From NCBI GenBank assembly GCA_027073875.1, contig JALTEO010000403.1:1-16366 (forward strand): DNA of 16,366 nt. The letters are read 5' to 3'. How positions within the stretch are numbered: the first letter of the stretch is position 1; every line of letters begins with the position of its first letter. This DNA comes from Bacteroidales bacterium. Its GTDB lineage: Bacteria; Bacteroidota; Bacteroidia; Bacteroidales; JALTDM01. The position numbers were made by a program, and so were the translations under genes. The notes beneath the pieces are model-generated. The model worked only from the letters and a program-made list of their open reading frames with translations. It did not search any database and was not told the origin of the DNA. Below, piece by piece: positions 1-8,115 of this stretch.

Positions 1-3
1 CCG

Positions 4-33
4 CAAAGATAAGAACTTTTATAAAAACAGCAA
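4..33 (-). promoter_or_regulatory. Bacteroidota-type promoter reading off the left edge
   Basis: On the minus strand TTG (31-33) is followed by a 19-base spacer and then TATCTTTG (4-11), a full match to the Bacteroidota primary-sigma pattern TTG-N19-TAnnTTTG. Transcription would start at or just beyond position 1 and run leftward, so the gene it serves lies outside the window. It sits downstream of the PKD cargo gene on the same strand, so the next gene to the left probably has its own transcription start. Confidence 0.6.
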
Positions 34-89
34 TATTTTTTCTCAAATATTAATTGCAGAAAATTCCGTAAATTTTTGAGACTAAGAAA

Positions 90-3000
90 CTACCGGAATA
101 AATTAATCGTTCCTTTTTTTGCGACTTCTTTACCGCTGTATAACTCACCTTTGACATAATACACATATGTATCAATATTTTGCGGTTTACCTTTAAAGGT
201 ACCATCCCAACCTTGGTTAATATCATCAGTTGTAAAAATTTTCTCACCCCAACGGTTATAAATTGAAAATTCCAATAAATTTTTAATTCCCCACCCCTTT
301 ACATATACCACATCATTTTTACCATCGCCGTTTGGCGTAAATGCCGTAGGGACATCAATGGTATATCTTTCATCTACAAAAACAGTAATGTTCACATTTT
401 TCAAGAAACATCCGGCACTATCTTCATAAGAAACCTGATAAATGGTTGTTTCCAAAGGTTGTGCATATACATTTGTACAATTTGTACAGTTCAACCCGTA
501 GTCTGGTGTCCAGTTAAATGTAACATTCGGTTGGTCGGCATAGATAAACAAATCGGCAGTATTACCAATCATAATTGTTGTATCCGGACTATAAGTTACA
601 GACGGTGCATTTTGAACTGTAATCATCACAGAATCCTGATTAGAACAGTTATGTTGAGAATATACCGTCACATTATAAAGTGTTGAAGTATCAGGAAATG
701 CATACGGATTATAAACAGATGTATCACTCAAACCGCCGGGAGGCGACCAAATAAAATATGGACTTCCTCCGGACGCATTTGCCGTAGCTTGTAATTGTAC
801 CGAATCGCCTTTACAAATAAACTGGTCGGGAGAGACACTAATCTCGGGTGTCCCATAAACAATCACTTGATGTTCAGCTGTATCGACACAACCATTTTGG
901 TCGGCAATTGCCAACCGTATCGTATAAGTTTGGTCTTGTACACCTGAATTTTGATAGGTATGTGCCGGTGGCGTTTCACCCGAATAAGTATCTCCGTCAC
1001 CAAAATCCCAATGCCAAGTATTCGCTCCTTGTGAAGTGTCTGTAAAGTTTACTGTCAATGATGCACAACGAGCTGTATCATCGCTGCTATCATAGACACT
1101 AAAATAAGCATTAACCCGAATAACATAAACGCTGTCGTGCAGAGTCATTCCACATTGATGTGAGCTCTCGGAATATAAATTAATATCAATATCCATCATA
1201 CCTGTTGTTGAATAGGCATAGTCATACGGCACATAAGTAAATGCATTGCCATCACCAAATGTTCCGTTAATATATTCTACATTCATCGTATCGTTCAGCG
1301 AAATGGTAAACTGCTCACCCTTGCAAAAGGTATCGTGTGGAATCTCTAAAACAGCATAAGGACCAAAAACATTTAACCACACCGAATCGTTATCTACACA
1401 ACCATAAGCAGTAGTTGCCTGTAACGATACATGAAAAATATCGGGAGAACTATAATAATGCCCCGGATTGTAATTGGTTGAAAACACACTATCTCCAAAA
1501 TTCCATAACCACTGTGTTCCGTAAATCGTATCTGTTTGATTTTGAATATAAGCATCGGTCAGTGGTGTTGTTACATAACAAGAGATATTGGTATCAATTA
1601 CATTCAAAACAATATCTACACCTTGTACATCCACATTCTGATAAGCCGTATCTATACATCCATGCGTATCTGTGGCAACCTGTTGAACGACAAAAGAAGA
1701 ATCTGTGTTATATGTTACCGAAACAGTATCCCCCGAAGCAGTTTGGTTATTTCCAAAGGCCCACTGATAAGCATAGGTTGTGTCATTCCCATAAAATGAA
1801 ACAGGAATTCCCCTACATAAGGTAGTATCCTCCGGAATAATTTTAGCATGTGCTTGATAAACTTTAATTGATTGCGTAGCCCAATCATAACACCCTAAAC
1901 TATCGTGAACAATCAATCTCACAGTAAAAGTACCTTCTCTTGTAAAGATATGTGTTAAAGTAGTATCATAAGAGCTACTGCCATCATCCGAAAAATGCCA
2001 ATAATAAGAAGATATGCCAAAATCCGAGTTGGAAGAATCAGCATTAAAACTAACCGGCAACGGTGTACATCCGTTAGAAGTATCAATATTTATTATGGCA
2101 ACCGGTTGGACAGAATACAAGGTATCCGTAGCTGTATCCGTACACATATGAATATCTTTAACAATTAGAGAAACAAAAAAAGTATCCGCTCCAAAGGTGT
2201 GGATATTGGATGATGCCGATCCCCATCCTGAGTTTCCACCATCGCCAAAATCAAAATAATAAGAATTGGCATCTATAGAATTAGAGCCATCCAGCAATAC
2301 GGTATCTCTGTTACAGTTCTTATGCGGCATTGTTAATATTGCCTGTACATTAGTAACCTGTATTTTAGTACTATCCAGATAATCGCAGCCGGTACTATCA
2401 TTATGAACATTCACCTTTACCCAAAAAGTTCCTGCCGTATCATAAACATGGGTTATTGTATCTTCTACGGAGTACATTATGGTATCACCATCACCAAAAT
2501 CCCAATCCCAATTAATACCATCTTCAATGTCTGCAATAAAAGTAACAGAATAAAGCGTATCGCAACTAAATGTAGAATAAATATGTTTTAAAATCGGTCC
2601 GTGAACATAAAGTGCAGAATCAACATAGAGCGTATCTTTACAACCATAGTAATCTGTAACTAACATTACATTAAAAAGTCCTGTATCTGAGACAATGCCA
2701 TCATGATAAACATAGTATTCATTTAACGACTCTTCCGTAGAAATTAAATTCGTATCGCCCGGTTCACCTGTAGAATCAATTGGAATTGTGTACCAAAAAT
2801 TGCTGTCAATCAAATCAGCATTAAAGCTTAAATTTAAAAAGCTCATTGAGTCCGAAGCACAAATAGTATCGTGCGTTTGAATAAAATTTGGCGTCTGATG
2901 TGATCCAACACGGACAGAATCAACAATTGTCGCCGCACAACCGGAATCATTAACAATAGTCAATGTTACTGCAAATGCTCCTGCAGAATTATAAACAACT

Positions 3001-4481
3001 GAAACCGTATCGGTTATAGCAGTATCGGGCACGCCACCATCAAAATGCCATTGCCAAGCAGTATCATGTATTGATGTTGTGCTACTGTCTTGGAAAAATA
3101 AGGTAAGCGGCACACATCCACCACCAGGTGGATCGACAACAAAATCAACCACCGGCGGATGAATCTGAATATAATCAGATAACTTAACATCAGCTGAACA
3201 TCCTGCTGATGTTGTAACAGTCAATGACACATCATAATCACCAAGAGAATCATAGGTATTGGATGGATTTTGTTGTGTGGAATAGGTAGTATCGCCAAAA
3301 TCCCAACTCCATGATACGACATTTGAAGATGACTGATTGACGAAATGTACCGTAAAAGGCACTTTACAATCTTTGGTCTTATCGGCTGTAAAGCCGGCCG
3401 TAACCCGTTGAACAAAAATGTCTTTGGTAATGGTATCGGCACAAGGATCACCCGGAGCGGCAATCAAGGTTACAGTATATAATCCGGATTGGGTATAGGT
3501 ATGTACTACCGTATCTTCCGTCACATGGTTCATACCGGTTCCATCGCCAAAATCCCAGTTACAGTAAATTCCGGATTGGTTAATAAACTGTGTCTCACTA
3601 CCCAAACAAACTGTATCTACAGGGTTGGTTACAAAGGCAGCAACAACCTGATTAAGTTGAATAAAGTCCGGAAAAGTATCAGAATTGGAACAACCATATT
3701 CATCGGTAACAGTCAACGAAACATCATAAGTTCCCAAGTCAGTATAAGTATTTACCGGATTCTCATCGGTAGAAGTATTACCATCACCAAAACTCCAAGA
3801 AAAATCTGTTTGTGTCGCACTCCCCGTAGAATTATTCGTAAAATGAATATCTACCGGTACGGAACAGTATTGTGTAATATCTGCATCAATCTGAATATCA
3901 GGCACAGTAGATGCATGCACAGCATTATTTATCGTAGTATCATCCACACAACCATATTCGGTGGTTACCTGTAAATGGACATTATATATTCCGGAAGAAG
4001 TATAAGTATGTGTAGGATTTTGGTCAGATAAAATTGAACCGTCACCCATATCCCACGACCAAGAGGTAATATCCCCATCGTTACTAGTGGACAAGTCGGT
4101 AAAATCCACATCCAAAGGAATACATCCCGTATTATTATCACCTACCTGAAATGAAGCATGCGGATTGGCTACCACATGTATCATATCTGCTACTGTCATT
4201 GTATCGGTATCACCTGTTCCATCTTCGGTAACAACTAAGGTTACCGAATAATACCCTTCTCCTGTAAATGTCATTGTCGGGTTCTGCAATTCAGAACTCT
4301 GCCCATCACTAAACGACCATTGCCACGAAGCAATATTGCCTGAGGACTCATCAGTAAAAGAAACAACTAACGGATCGCAACCGGCAGTTGTATCAGCTGA
4401 AAAATCAGCCGTCACCTGTGCCTGAATTTGCTCAAAACCAAATAATAAGGACAGAAATAACAGTATTTTATTTAAATTCAT
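90..4481 (-). CDS. Giant secreted PKD-repeat protein with type B T9SS sorting domain
   Basis: Predicted cell-surface or secreted adhesin-like protein exported by Sec and then the type IX secretion system. The chosen ATG gives 1463 residues beginning with a compact signal peptide (MNLNK, hydrophobic core, cut near QAQ). In-frame ATG and GTG starts 18 and 21 bases upstream are possible, but a promoter-like TAACTTCG lies across them. The body is about 16 modules of roughly 80-90 residues. Some 14 are PKD or PKD-like (recurrent W-x-W/F-x-F-G-D-G and a GxYxVxLxV strand); the last two are more Ig-like. Most modules carry two cysteines, one near the start and one in a 'GC' late in the module. Residues about 1370-1463 are a canonical type B (gliding-motility-associated) C-terminal domain with FTPNGDGKND, IYNRWGEKIF and GWDG. 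The protein diverges from a PorP/SprF-like gene, the family required for type B cargo export. There is no enzyme domain; ligand and exact role are unknown. Confidence 0.9.
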   Translation of the reverse strand: MNLNKILLFLSLLFGFEQIQAQVTADFSADTTAGCDPLVVSFTDESSGNIASWQWSFSDGQSSELQNPTMTFTGEGYYSVTLVVTEDGTGDTDTMTVADMIHVVANPHASFQVGDNNTGCIPLDVDFTDLSTSNDGDITSWSWDMGDGSILSDQNPTHTYTSSGIYNVHLQVTTEYGCVDDTTINNAVHASTVPDIQIDADITQYCSVPVDIHFTNNSTGSATQTDFSWSFGDGNTSTDENPVNTYTDLGTYDVSLTVTDEYGCSNSDTFPDFIQLNQVVAAFVTNPVDTVCLGSETQFINQSGIYCNWDFGDGTGMNHVTEDTVVHTYTQSGLYTVTLIAAPGDPCADTITKDIFVQRVTAGFTADKTKDCKVPFTVHFVNQSSSNVVSWSWDFGDTTYSTQQNPSNTYDSLGDYDVSLTVTTSAGCSADVKLSDYIQIHPPVVDFVVDPPGGGCVPLTLFFQDSSTTSIHDTAWQWHFDGGVPDTAITDTVSVVYNSAGAFAVTLTIVNDSGCAATIVDSVRVGSHQTPNFIQTHDTICASDSMSFLNLSFNADLIDSNFWYTIPIDSTGEPGDTNLISTEESLNEYYVYHDGIVSDTGLFNVMLVTDYYGCKDTLYVDSALYVHGPILKHIYSTFSCDTLYSVTFIADIEDGINWDWDFGDGDTIMYSVEDTITHVYDTAGTFWVKVNVHNDSTGCDYLDSTKIQVTNVQAILTMPHKNCNRDTVLLDGSNSIDANSYYFDFGDGGNSGWGSASSNIHTFGADTFFVSLIVKDIHMCTDTATDTLYSVQPVAIINIDTSNGCTPLPVSFNADSSNSDFGISSYYWHFSDDGSSSYDTTLTHIFTREGTFTVRLIVHDSLGCYDWATQSIKVYQAHAKIIPEDTTLCRGIPVSFYGNDTTYAYQWAFGNNQTASGDTVSVTYNTDSSFVVQQVATDTHGCIDTAYQNVDVQGVDIVLNVIDTNISCYVTTPLTDAYIQNQTDTIYGTQWLWNFGDSVFSTNYNPGHYYSSPDIFHVSLQATTAYGCVDNDSVWLNVFGPYAVLEIPHDTFCKGEQFTISLNDTMNVEYINGTFGDGNAFTYVPYDYAYSTTGMMDIDINLYSESSHQCGMTLHDSVYVIRVNAYFSVYDSSDDTARCASLTVNFTDTSQGANTWHWDFGDGDTYSGETPPAHTYQNSGVQDQTYTIRLAIADQNGCVDTAEHQVIVYGTPEISVSPDQFICKGDSVQLQATANASGGSPYFIWSPPGGLSDTSVYNPYAFPDTSTLYNVTVYSQHNCSNQDSVMITVQNAPSVTYSPDTTIMIGNTADLFIYADQPNVTFNWTPDYGLNCTNCTNVYAQPLETTIYQVSYEDSAGCFLKNVNITVFVDERYTIDVPTAFTPNGDGKNDVVYVKGWGIKNLLEFSIYNRWGEKIFTTDDINQGWDGTFKGKPQNIDTYVYYVKGELYSGKEVAKKGTINLFR

Positions 4482-4501
4482 CAGAATCAAAAATTTCATC
4501 A

Positions 4502-4509
4502 CGAAGTTA
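4502..4509 (-). promoter_or_regulatory. Possible -7 element of the PKD cargo gene
   Basis: The minus strand reads TAACTTCG, one mismatch from TAnnTTTG. It would place the transcript start near 4496 and leave a leader of about 15-20 bases before the ATG at 4481. It overlaps the upstream GTG/ATG alternatives and so favours the shorter start. No clear -33 TTG is visible at the usual distance. Confidence 0.3.
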
Positions 4510-4548
4510 CAATTTTTTTTACATATACAGTCATTTTAATTTTTTTAT

Positions 4549-4556
4549 TACTTTTG
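4549..4556 (+). promoter_or_regulatory. -7 element for the porP/ompA-like operon
   Basis: TACTTTTG is an exact match to the Bacteroidota -7 consensus TAnnTTTG. It ends only 8 bases before the ATG at 4565, so the transcript would be almost leaderless. No TTG is found at the usual -33 distance. The element lies in the 83-base divergent spacer shared with the PKD cargo gene. Confidence 0.45.
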
Positions 4557-4564
4557 CCTTACTT

Positions 4565-5590
4565 ATGATTTGGTTGCGAAAAATATCTTTTTTTATACTA
4601 ATTATCACACTATTAATTAGTTCAGAGAAAATTTACGGGCAAGATATTCATTTCTCTCAATTTTACAATTCACCGCTTTCCGTTTCGCCCTCATTTACAG
4701 GACTTTTTACAGGAGATTGGCGTGTTAGCAATAATTACCGTACACAATGGCGGTCCATTGCCATACCATATAATACCGTCTCGGCAGGTTACGACCGTAA
4801 GTTCAAATTATTTTATCAGGATTTTGGTGGTGGCATTTATATTGTCAATGATAATTCGGGATATGCTAATTTAACTGTCAATAAAATTTATTTATCGGCA
4901 GCATATCATAAATTAATTGGTACTAATGAAATTCACATTGGCATTCAACCCGGATATGTCTTTAGCAACTTCAATAAGGACGGATTAACTTTCCCCGACC
5001 AATACGACCCCGGAATTGGTAAATTTAATGGACAATTCCCCTCAGGAGAAAACAATTTGAACGAAAATTTATCCTATTTGGATATTAATCTTGGTGGAGC
5101 ATGGAATGGAGAATTCGGGAAATTAAAACCAATGGCAGCCATTTCTTTTTTTCACATCAATAACCCAAAACAGAGTTTTTTGAGCGAAGATAATCATTTG
5201 CCGTTGCGGACAGTATTATATGGCGGCGGTGTTTATCCTCTAAACGAAAAATGGTCACTTGAACCACACCTTATATATATGTTGCACAAAAATGCCAACG
5301 AATTTTTGCTTGGCACAAACGCCGATATGAAATTATCGGAAAACAACTTAAAAATAAAATCTGTTTATGGCGGTTTGTTGTATCGTGACGGATTTAACCT
5401 CCGAATGGATGCTATCATCGGTATTATCGGACTAAAATTTAAAAACTTCAATGTCGGACTGAGTTACGATTACAACATTTCGCACCTAAAACTTGCCACA
5501 AACGGAAAAGGTGCACTTGAGTTCAGTTTAATTTATACCAATATGGCTTCATTCATTCATAAAATTTCATTGCCTTGTGACCGGTATTAA
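4565..5590 (+). CDS. PorP/SprF-family outer-membrane protein (T9SS accessory)
   Basis: A 341-residue predicted outer-membrane beta-barrel of the PorP/SprF family. Members are T9SS components or cargo-specific partners; SprF is needed for surface delivery of the type B cargo SprB. The ATG at 4565 begins a signal peptide (MIWLRK, hydrophobic stretch, cut after IYGQ near residue 26). The mature start then gives the family signature: DIHFSQFYNSPL, a PSFTG motif and GDWR..NNYRTQW. The rest is alternating amphipathic strands rich in Gly and aromatics, with typical segments such as AAYHKL and GLSYDYN. The frame stays open upstream into the divergent gene, but that extension has no signal peptide and is rejected. 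The next gene overlaps its last 14 bases, so the two are an operon. The divergent PKD cargo and the second cargo downstream are plausible clients; that pairing is inferred from position. Confidence 0.88.
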   Translation: MIWLRKISFFILIITLLISSEKIYGQDIHFSQFYNSPLSVSPSFTGLFTGDWRVSNNYRTQWRSIAIPYNTVSAGYDRKFKLFYQDFGGGIYIVNDNSGYANLTVNKIYLSAAYHKLIGTNEIHIGIQPGYVFSNFNKDGLTFPDQYDPGIGKFNGQFPSGENNLNENLSYLDINLGGAWNGEFGKLKPMAAISFFHINNPKQSFLSEDNHLPLRTVLYGGGVYPLNEKWSLEPHLIYMLHKNANEFLLGTNADMKLSENNLKIKSVYGGLLYRDGFNLRMDAIIGIIGLKFKNFNVGLSYDYNISHLKLATNGKGALEFSLIYTNMASFIHKISLPCDRY

Positions 5591-7802
5591 AATACACATA
5601 TTGACTTTCATTTTCCTTGGTATTACGCTATCAGGATTCTCACAAGGTGAAAAAAAAAGCTATGCTTCACCCGGACATATCAAGAAAATGGCAAGAACTG
5701 CTGAAGATATGGGCGACATTTACACCGCTATCGACTTATACCAAACATTTCTCAATGCTAATCCGGACAACATTAAAATAACATTCCGGTTAGCAGAATG
5801 TTATCGTAAAGCCCGTGATTACGAAAATGCGGAAACACTCTACCGTAAATGCTATGACGAAAACAGTTCCAAATATATAACTTCACTTTTTTATTCGGGA
5901 CAAATGCTTATGCAACAAGGCAAATACAAAAAAGCCAAAGAAGCATTTCAACAATTTAAAAAAGAATCGAGATCTGCCTCTATCAAAAATGAGAAATATT
6001 TCAAAAAAATGACCAAAGCGATGCTAAAAGCTTGTGAGATAGCCCCTGCAATTAAGGATTCCGCTTCAAAAGTCATTATTTATCATTTAGATACTTCGGT
6101 TAATAAAGCCCATATTGAAGCAGCCCCCGTTTCTTTATCTAATAACGAAATCTTATATTCATCACTAAGAACCAATAAGTTAGAATATTATACTTTGAAC
6201 GATACTTCCGTAAAAATTCCTGTCCGCAAATTCTATGTTGCAACAGGTAAAGATGGGCATTGGAAAACCACCGGCGAATTTCAAGGACCATTTAATGACC
6301 CTGAATCAAATGTTGCCAACGGTGCTTTTTCGCCTGACGGCAATCGTTTTTATTTTACAAAAACAACAAAAAATAAAGCAGGAAAAATCATTAGTCAAAT
6401 TTTCGTCAGCACAAAAAAAGAAAATACTTGGTCTGAACCGGTAAAATTAAACCCGCCTATCAACGACCCGTTTTATACTTCAACGATGCCAACAGTAGGC
6501 ATCGAATCAAAAAAGAATCTTGAAATAGTTTATTTTGTTAGCGATCGCCCCGGTGGTAAAGGCGGAACAGATATCTGGTATTTCTTATATGACCAATCAC
6601 GAAATAAATATTCCAAACCACGAAAAGTCGGCAGCAAAATCAATACGGTTGGTAACGAGACAACACCTTATTTTGATGTGGAAACACATACCCTTTATTT
6701 TAGTTCCGATGGTTATCCGGGTTTAGGCGGATTGGATATTTATAAATCTACCGGAGAAGTCAACAAATGGACACCTCCTGAAAATGTTGGTTACCCTATT
6801 AATTCCGAGGCAGACGATTTGTATTTTACAATTAGCAAAAATCGTGAAACCGGATTTTTTACCTCTAACAGAAAAGGTGGAATTGCCTTAAAAAATCCAA
6901 CCTGTTGCGACGACCTCTATAATTTCCGGTGGACACAATACATTCATATCATGCTTCAAGGAAATATTTTCACAAAATATCAAACAACCAACAAAGATAC
7001 CATCAATAGGATTCTCAATCCACCAACACTACCCACAACAAACGACTCATTATCAAAAGACTCCTCACTAACCACATCTACCGACTCTATTCAATTTTCA
7101 TCTACCGACAGTATTTCAAAATCATTTGCCGTAAAAGGCACCGAAACGGATTCCACCATTTTTCTAGATTCTGCAAAAGTTTCTTTATATTTGATTTCAT
7201 CTGAAAACGGGAAAGAAATATACTTCTTCATCAAATCATACACAACCAAACCGGATGGTTATTACCACTTTCGTTTAGAGCAAGGAAATCATTACCGCTT
7301 GGTTGCCGAAAAAGACGGTTATTTTAATGGCATTGCCACACTATCTACAGCTAATATTGAACAATCCGACACTTTGAATCAAGACATTAAACTAAAGAAA
7401 ATTCCGATGCAAGCCATCATCTTAGATAATATCTATTATGAATTTGATAAATGGGATTTAACCGAAGAAGCCAAAGCAACGATTGACAGCACACTTTATC
7501 CCATCCTACGGGATAATCCTAAACTAATTGTTGAACTCAGCTCTCACACCGACAGCAAAGGGAATGACGATTACAACCAAAAACTCTCGCAAAAACGGGC
7601 AGAAAGTGTTGTTAATTACCTAACCAAAGAAAAAGGAATTGACCCTGCCCGCCTTATAGCTAAAGGTTACGGCGAATCTAAGCCCATTGCCCCAAATAAA
7701 AATCCTGATGGGTCTGATAATCCTGAAGGCAGAGCCAAAAATCGCCGTACGGAATTTAAAGTTATTGGATCCAGCGACCAGTTTTCCAAGATTAACTACT
7801 AA
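5577..7802 (+). CDS. PorE-like TPR/PD40/CRD/OmpA peptidoglycan-binding protein
   Basis: 741 residues with the domain order of Porphyromonas PorE (PG1058), a T9SS-associated periplasmic/outer-membrane protein thought to tether the machine to peptidoglycan. Signal peptide 1-23 (cut near GFSQ, no lipobox Cys). TPR-like helices lie at about 40-150 (AIDLYQTFLNANPD, YENAETLYRKC, YKKAKEAFQQF). A PD40/WD40-like propeller spans about 180-450, with strands such as YFVSDRPGGKGGTDIWY and YFSSDGYPGLGGLDIYKS. A Ser/Thr/Asp-rich linker covers 480-525, a carboxypeptidase-regulatory-like fold 530-608, and an OmpA C-terminal domain 614-730. The OmpA domain keeps the diaminopimelate-binding pattern (HTD with Asp659, SQKRA with Arg674, GRAKNRR). 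The start is a GTG inside the end of the upstream gene; no better in-frame ATG precedes the signal peptide. The 14-base overlap implies translational coupling. PorE orthology rests on architecture only; many paralogous OmpA proteins share it. Confidence 0.85.
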   Translation: MTGIKIHILTFIFLGITLSGFSQGEKKSYASPGHIKKMARTAEDMGDIYTAIDLYQTFLNANPDNIKITFRLAECYRKARDYENAETLYRKCYDENSSKYITSLFYSGQMLMQQGKYKKAKEAFQQFKKESRSASIKNEKYFKKMTKAMLKACEIAPAIKDSASKVIIYHLDTSVNKAHIEAAPVSLSNNEILYSSLRTNKLEYYTLNDTSVKIPVRKFYVATGKDGHWKTTGEFQGPFNDPESNVANGAFSPDGNRFYFTKTTKNKAGKIISQIFVSTKKENTWSEPVKLNPPINDPFYTSTMPTVGIESKKNLEIVYFVSDRPGGKGGTDIWYFLYDQSRNKYSKPRKVGSKINTVGNETTPYFDVETHTLYFSSDGYPGLGGLDIYKSTGEVNKWTPPENVGYPINSEADDLYFTISKNRETGFFTSNRKGGIALKNPTCCDDLYNFRWTQYIHIMLQGNIFTKYQTTNKDTINRILNPPTLPTTNDSLSKDSSLTTSTDSIQFSSTDSISKSFAVKGTETDSTIFLDSAKVSLYLISSENGKEIYFFIKSYTTKPDGYYHFRLEQGNHYRLVAEKDGYFNGIATLSTANIEQSDTLNQDIKLKKIPMQAIILDNIYYEFDKWDLTEEAKATIDSTLYPILRDNPKLIVELSSHTDSKGNDDYNQKLSQKRAESVVNYLTKEKGIDPARLIAKGYGESKPIAPNKNPDGSDNPEGRAKNRRTEFKVIGSSDQFSKINY

Positions 7803-8115
7803 ACCTTATATAATCATAACACGCTACCAATCACCGATATATACATTTACAAATAAAAACTATTAGCACATTCCCAACTCGATTGGAAAATCTCAAACTA
7901 ACTGCTCTACTGAACAAGATACCCGCTTCCGCAGGTATGTATTGTAACGGTACGAACATATAACATCTTCTCATATTGTTAATATACAAAAACTAAAAGA
8001 AATAAAAACTTCAATTAACCATACTTTAACAGAAAAAATGAAAAATAATCCAATTTTCAAGCAACCTTTTTAAAATGATTTCGTTCCTTCAACACAAGGA
8101 AAAAATTTTCATTTA
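7803..8115. other. Intergenic gap with a short hairpin and a blocked reading frame
   Basis: No convincing gene lies in these 313 bases. A short hairpin, ATACCCGC-TTCC-GCAGGTAT (7919-7938, one mismatch), has no T-tract, so it does not look like an intrinsic terminator for the OmpA-like gene. From an ATG at 8038 the frame of the downstream open frame reads 11 codons, meets one TAA at 8071-8073 and then continues open into the ATG at 8116. No exact TAnnTTTG element was seen on the plus strand. Confidence 0.5.

Noticed and set aside
459..3974. Several open frames of 62-161 codons on the plus strand and one on the minus strand inside the PKD cargo gene
   Set aside because: They are shadows of a repetitive, Thr/Asp-rich coding region, with Ile/Tyr/His-rich nonsense composition and no domain or start context.
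4388..4564. N-terminal extension of the PorP/SprF-like frame, 59 codons
   Set aside because: It runs antisense through the start of the PKD cargo gene and has no family similarity. The ATG at 4565 begins a proper signal peptide directly before the conserved DIHFSQFYNSP motif.
7919..7938. Hairpin after the OmpA-like gene as a terminator
   Set aside because: The stem has a mismatch, is not followed by a T-tract and lies more than 110 bases past the stop codon.
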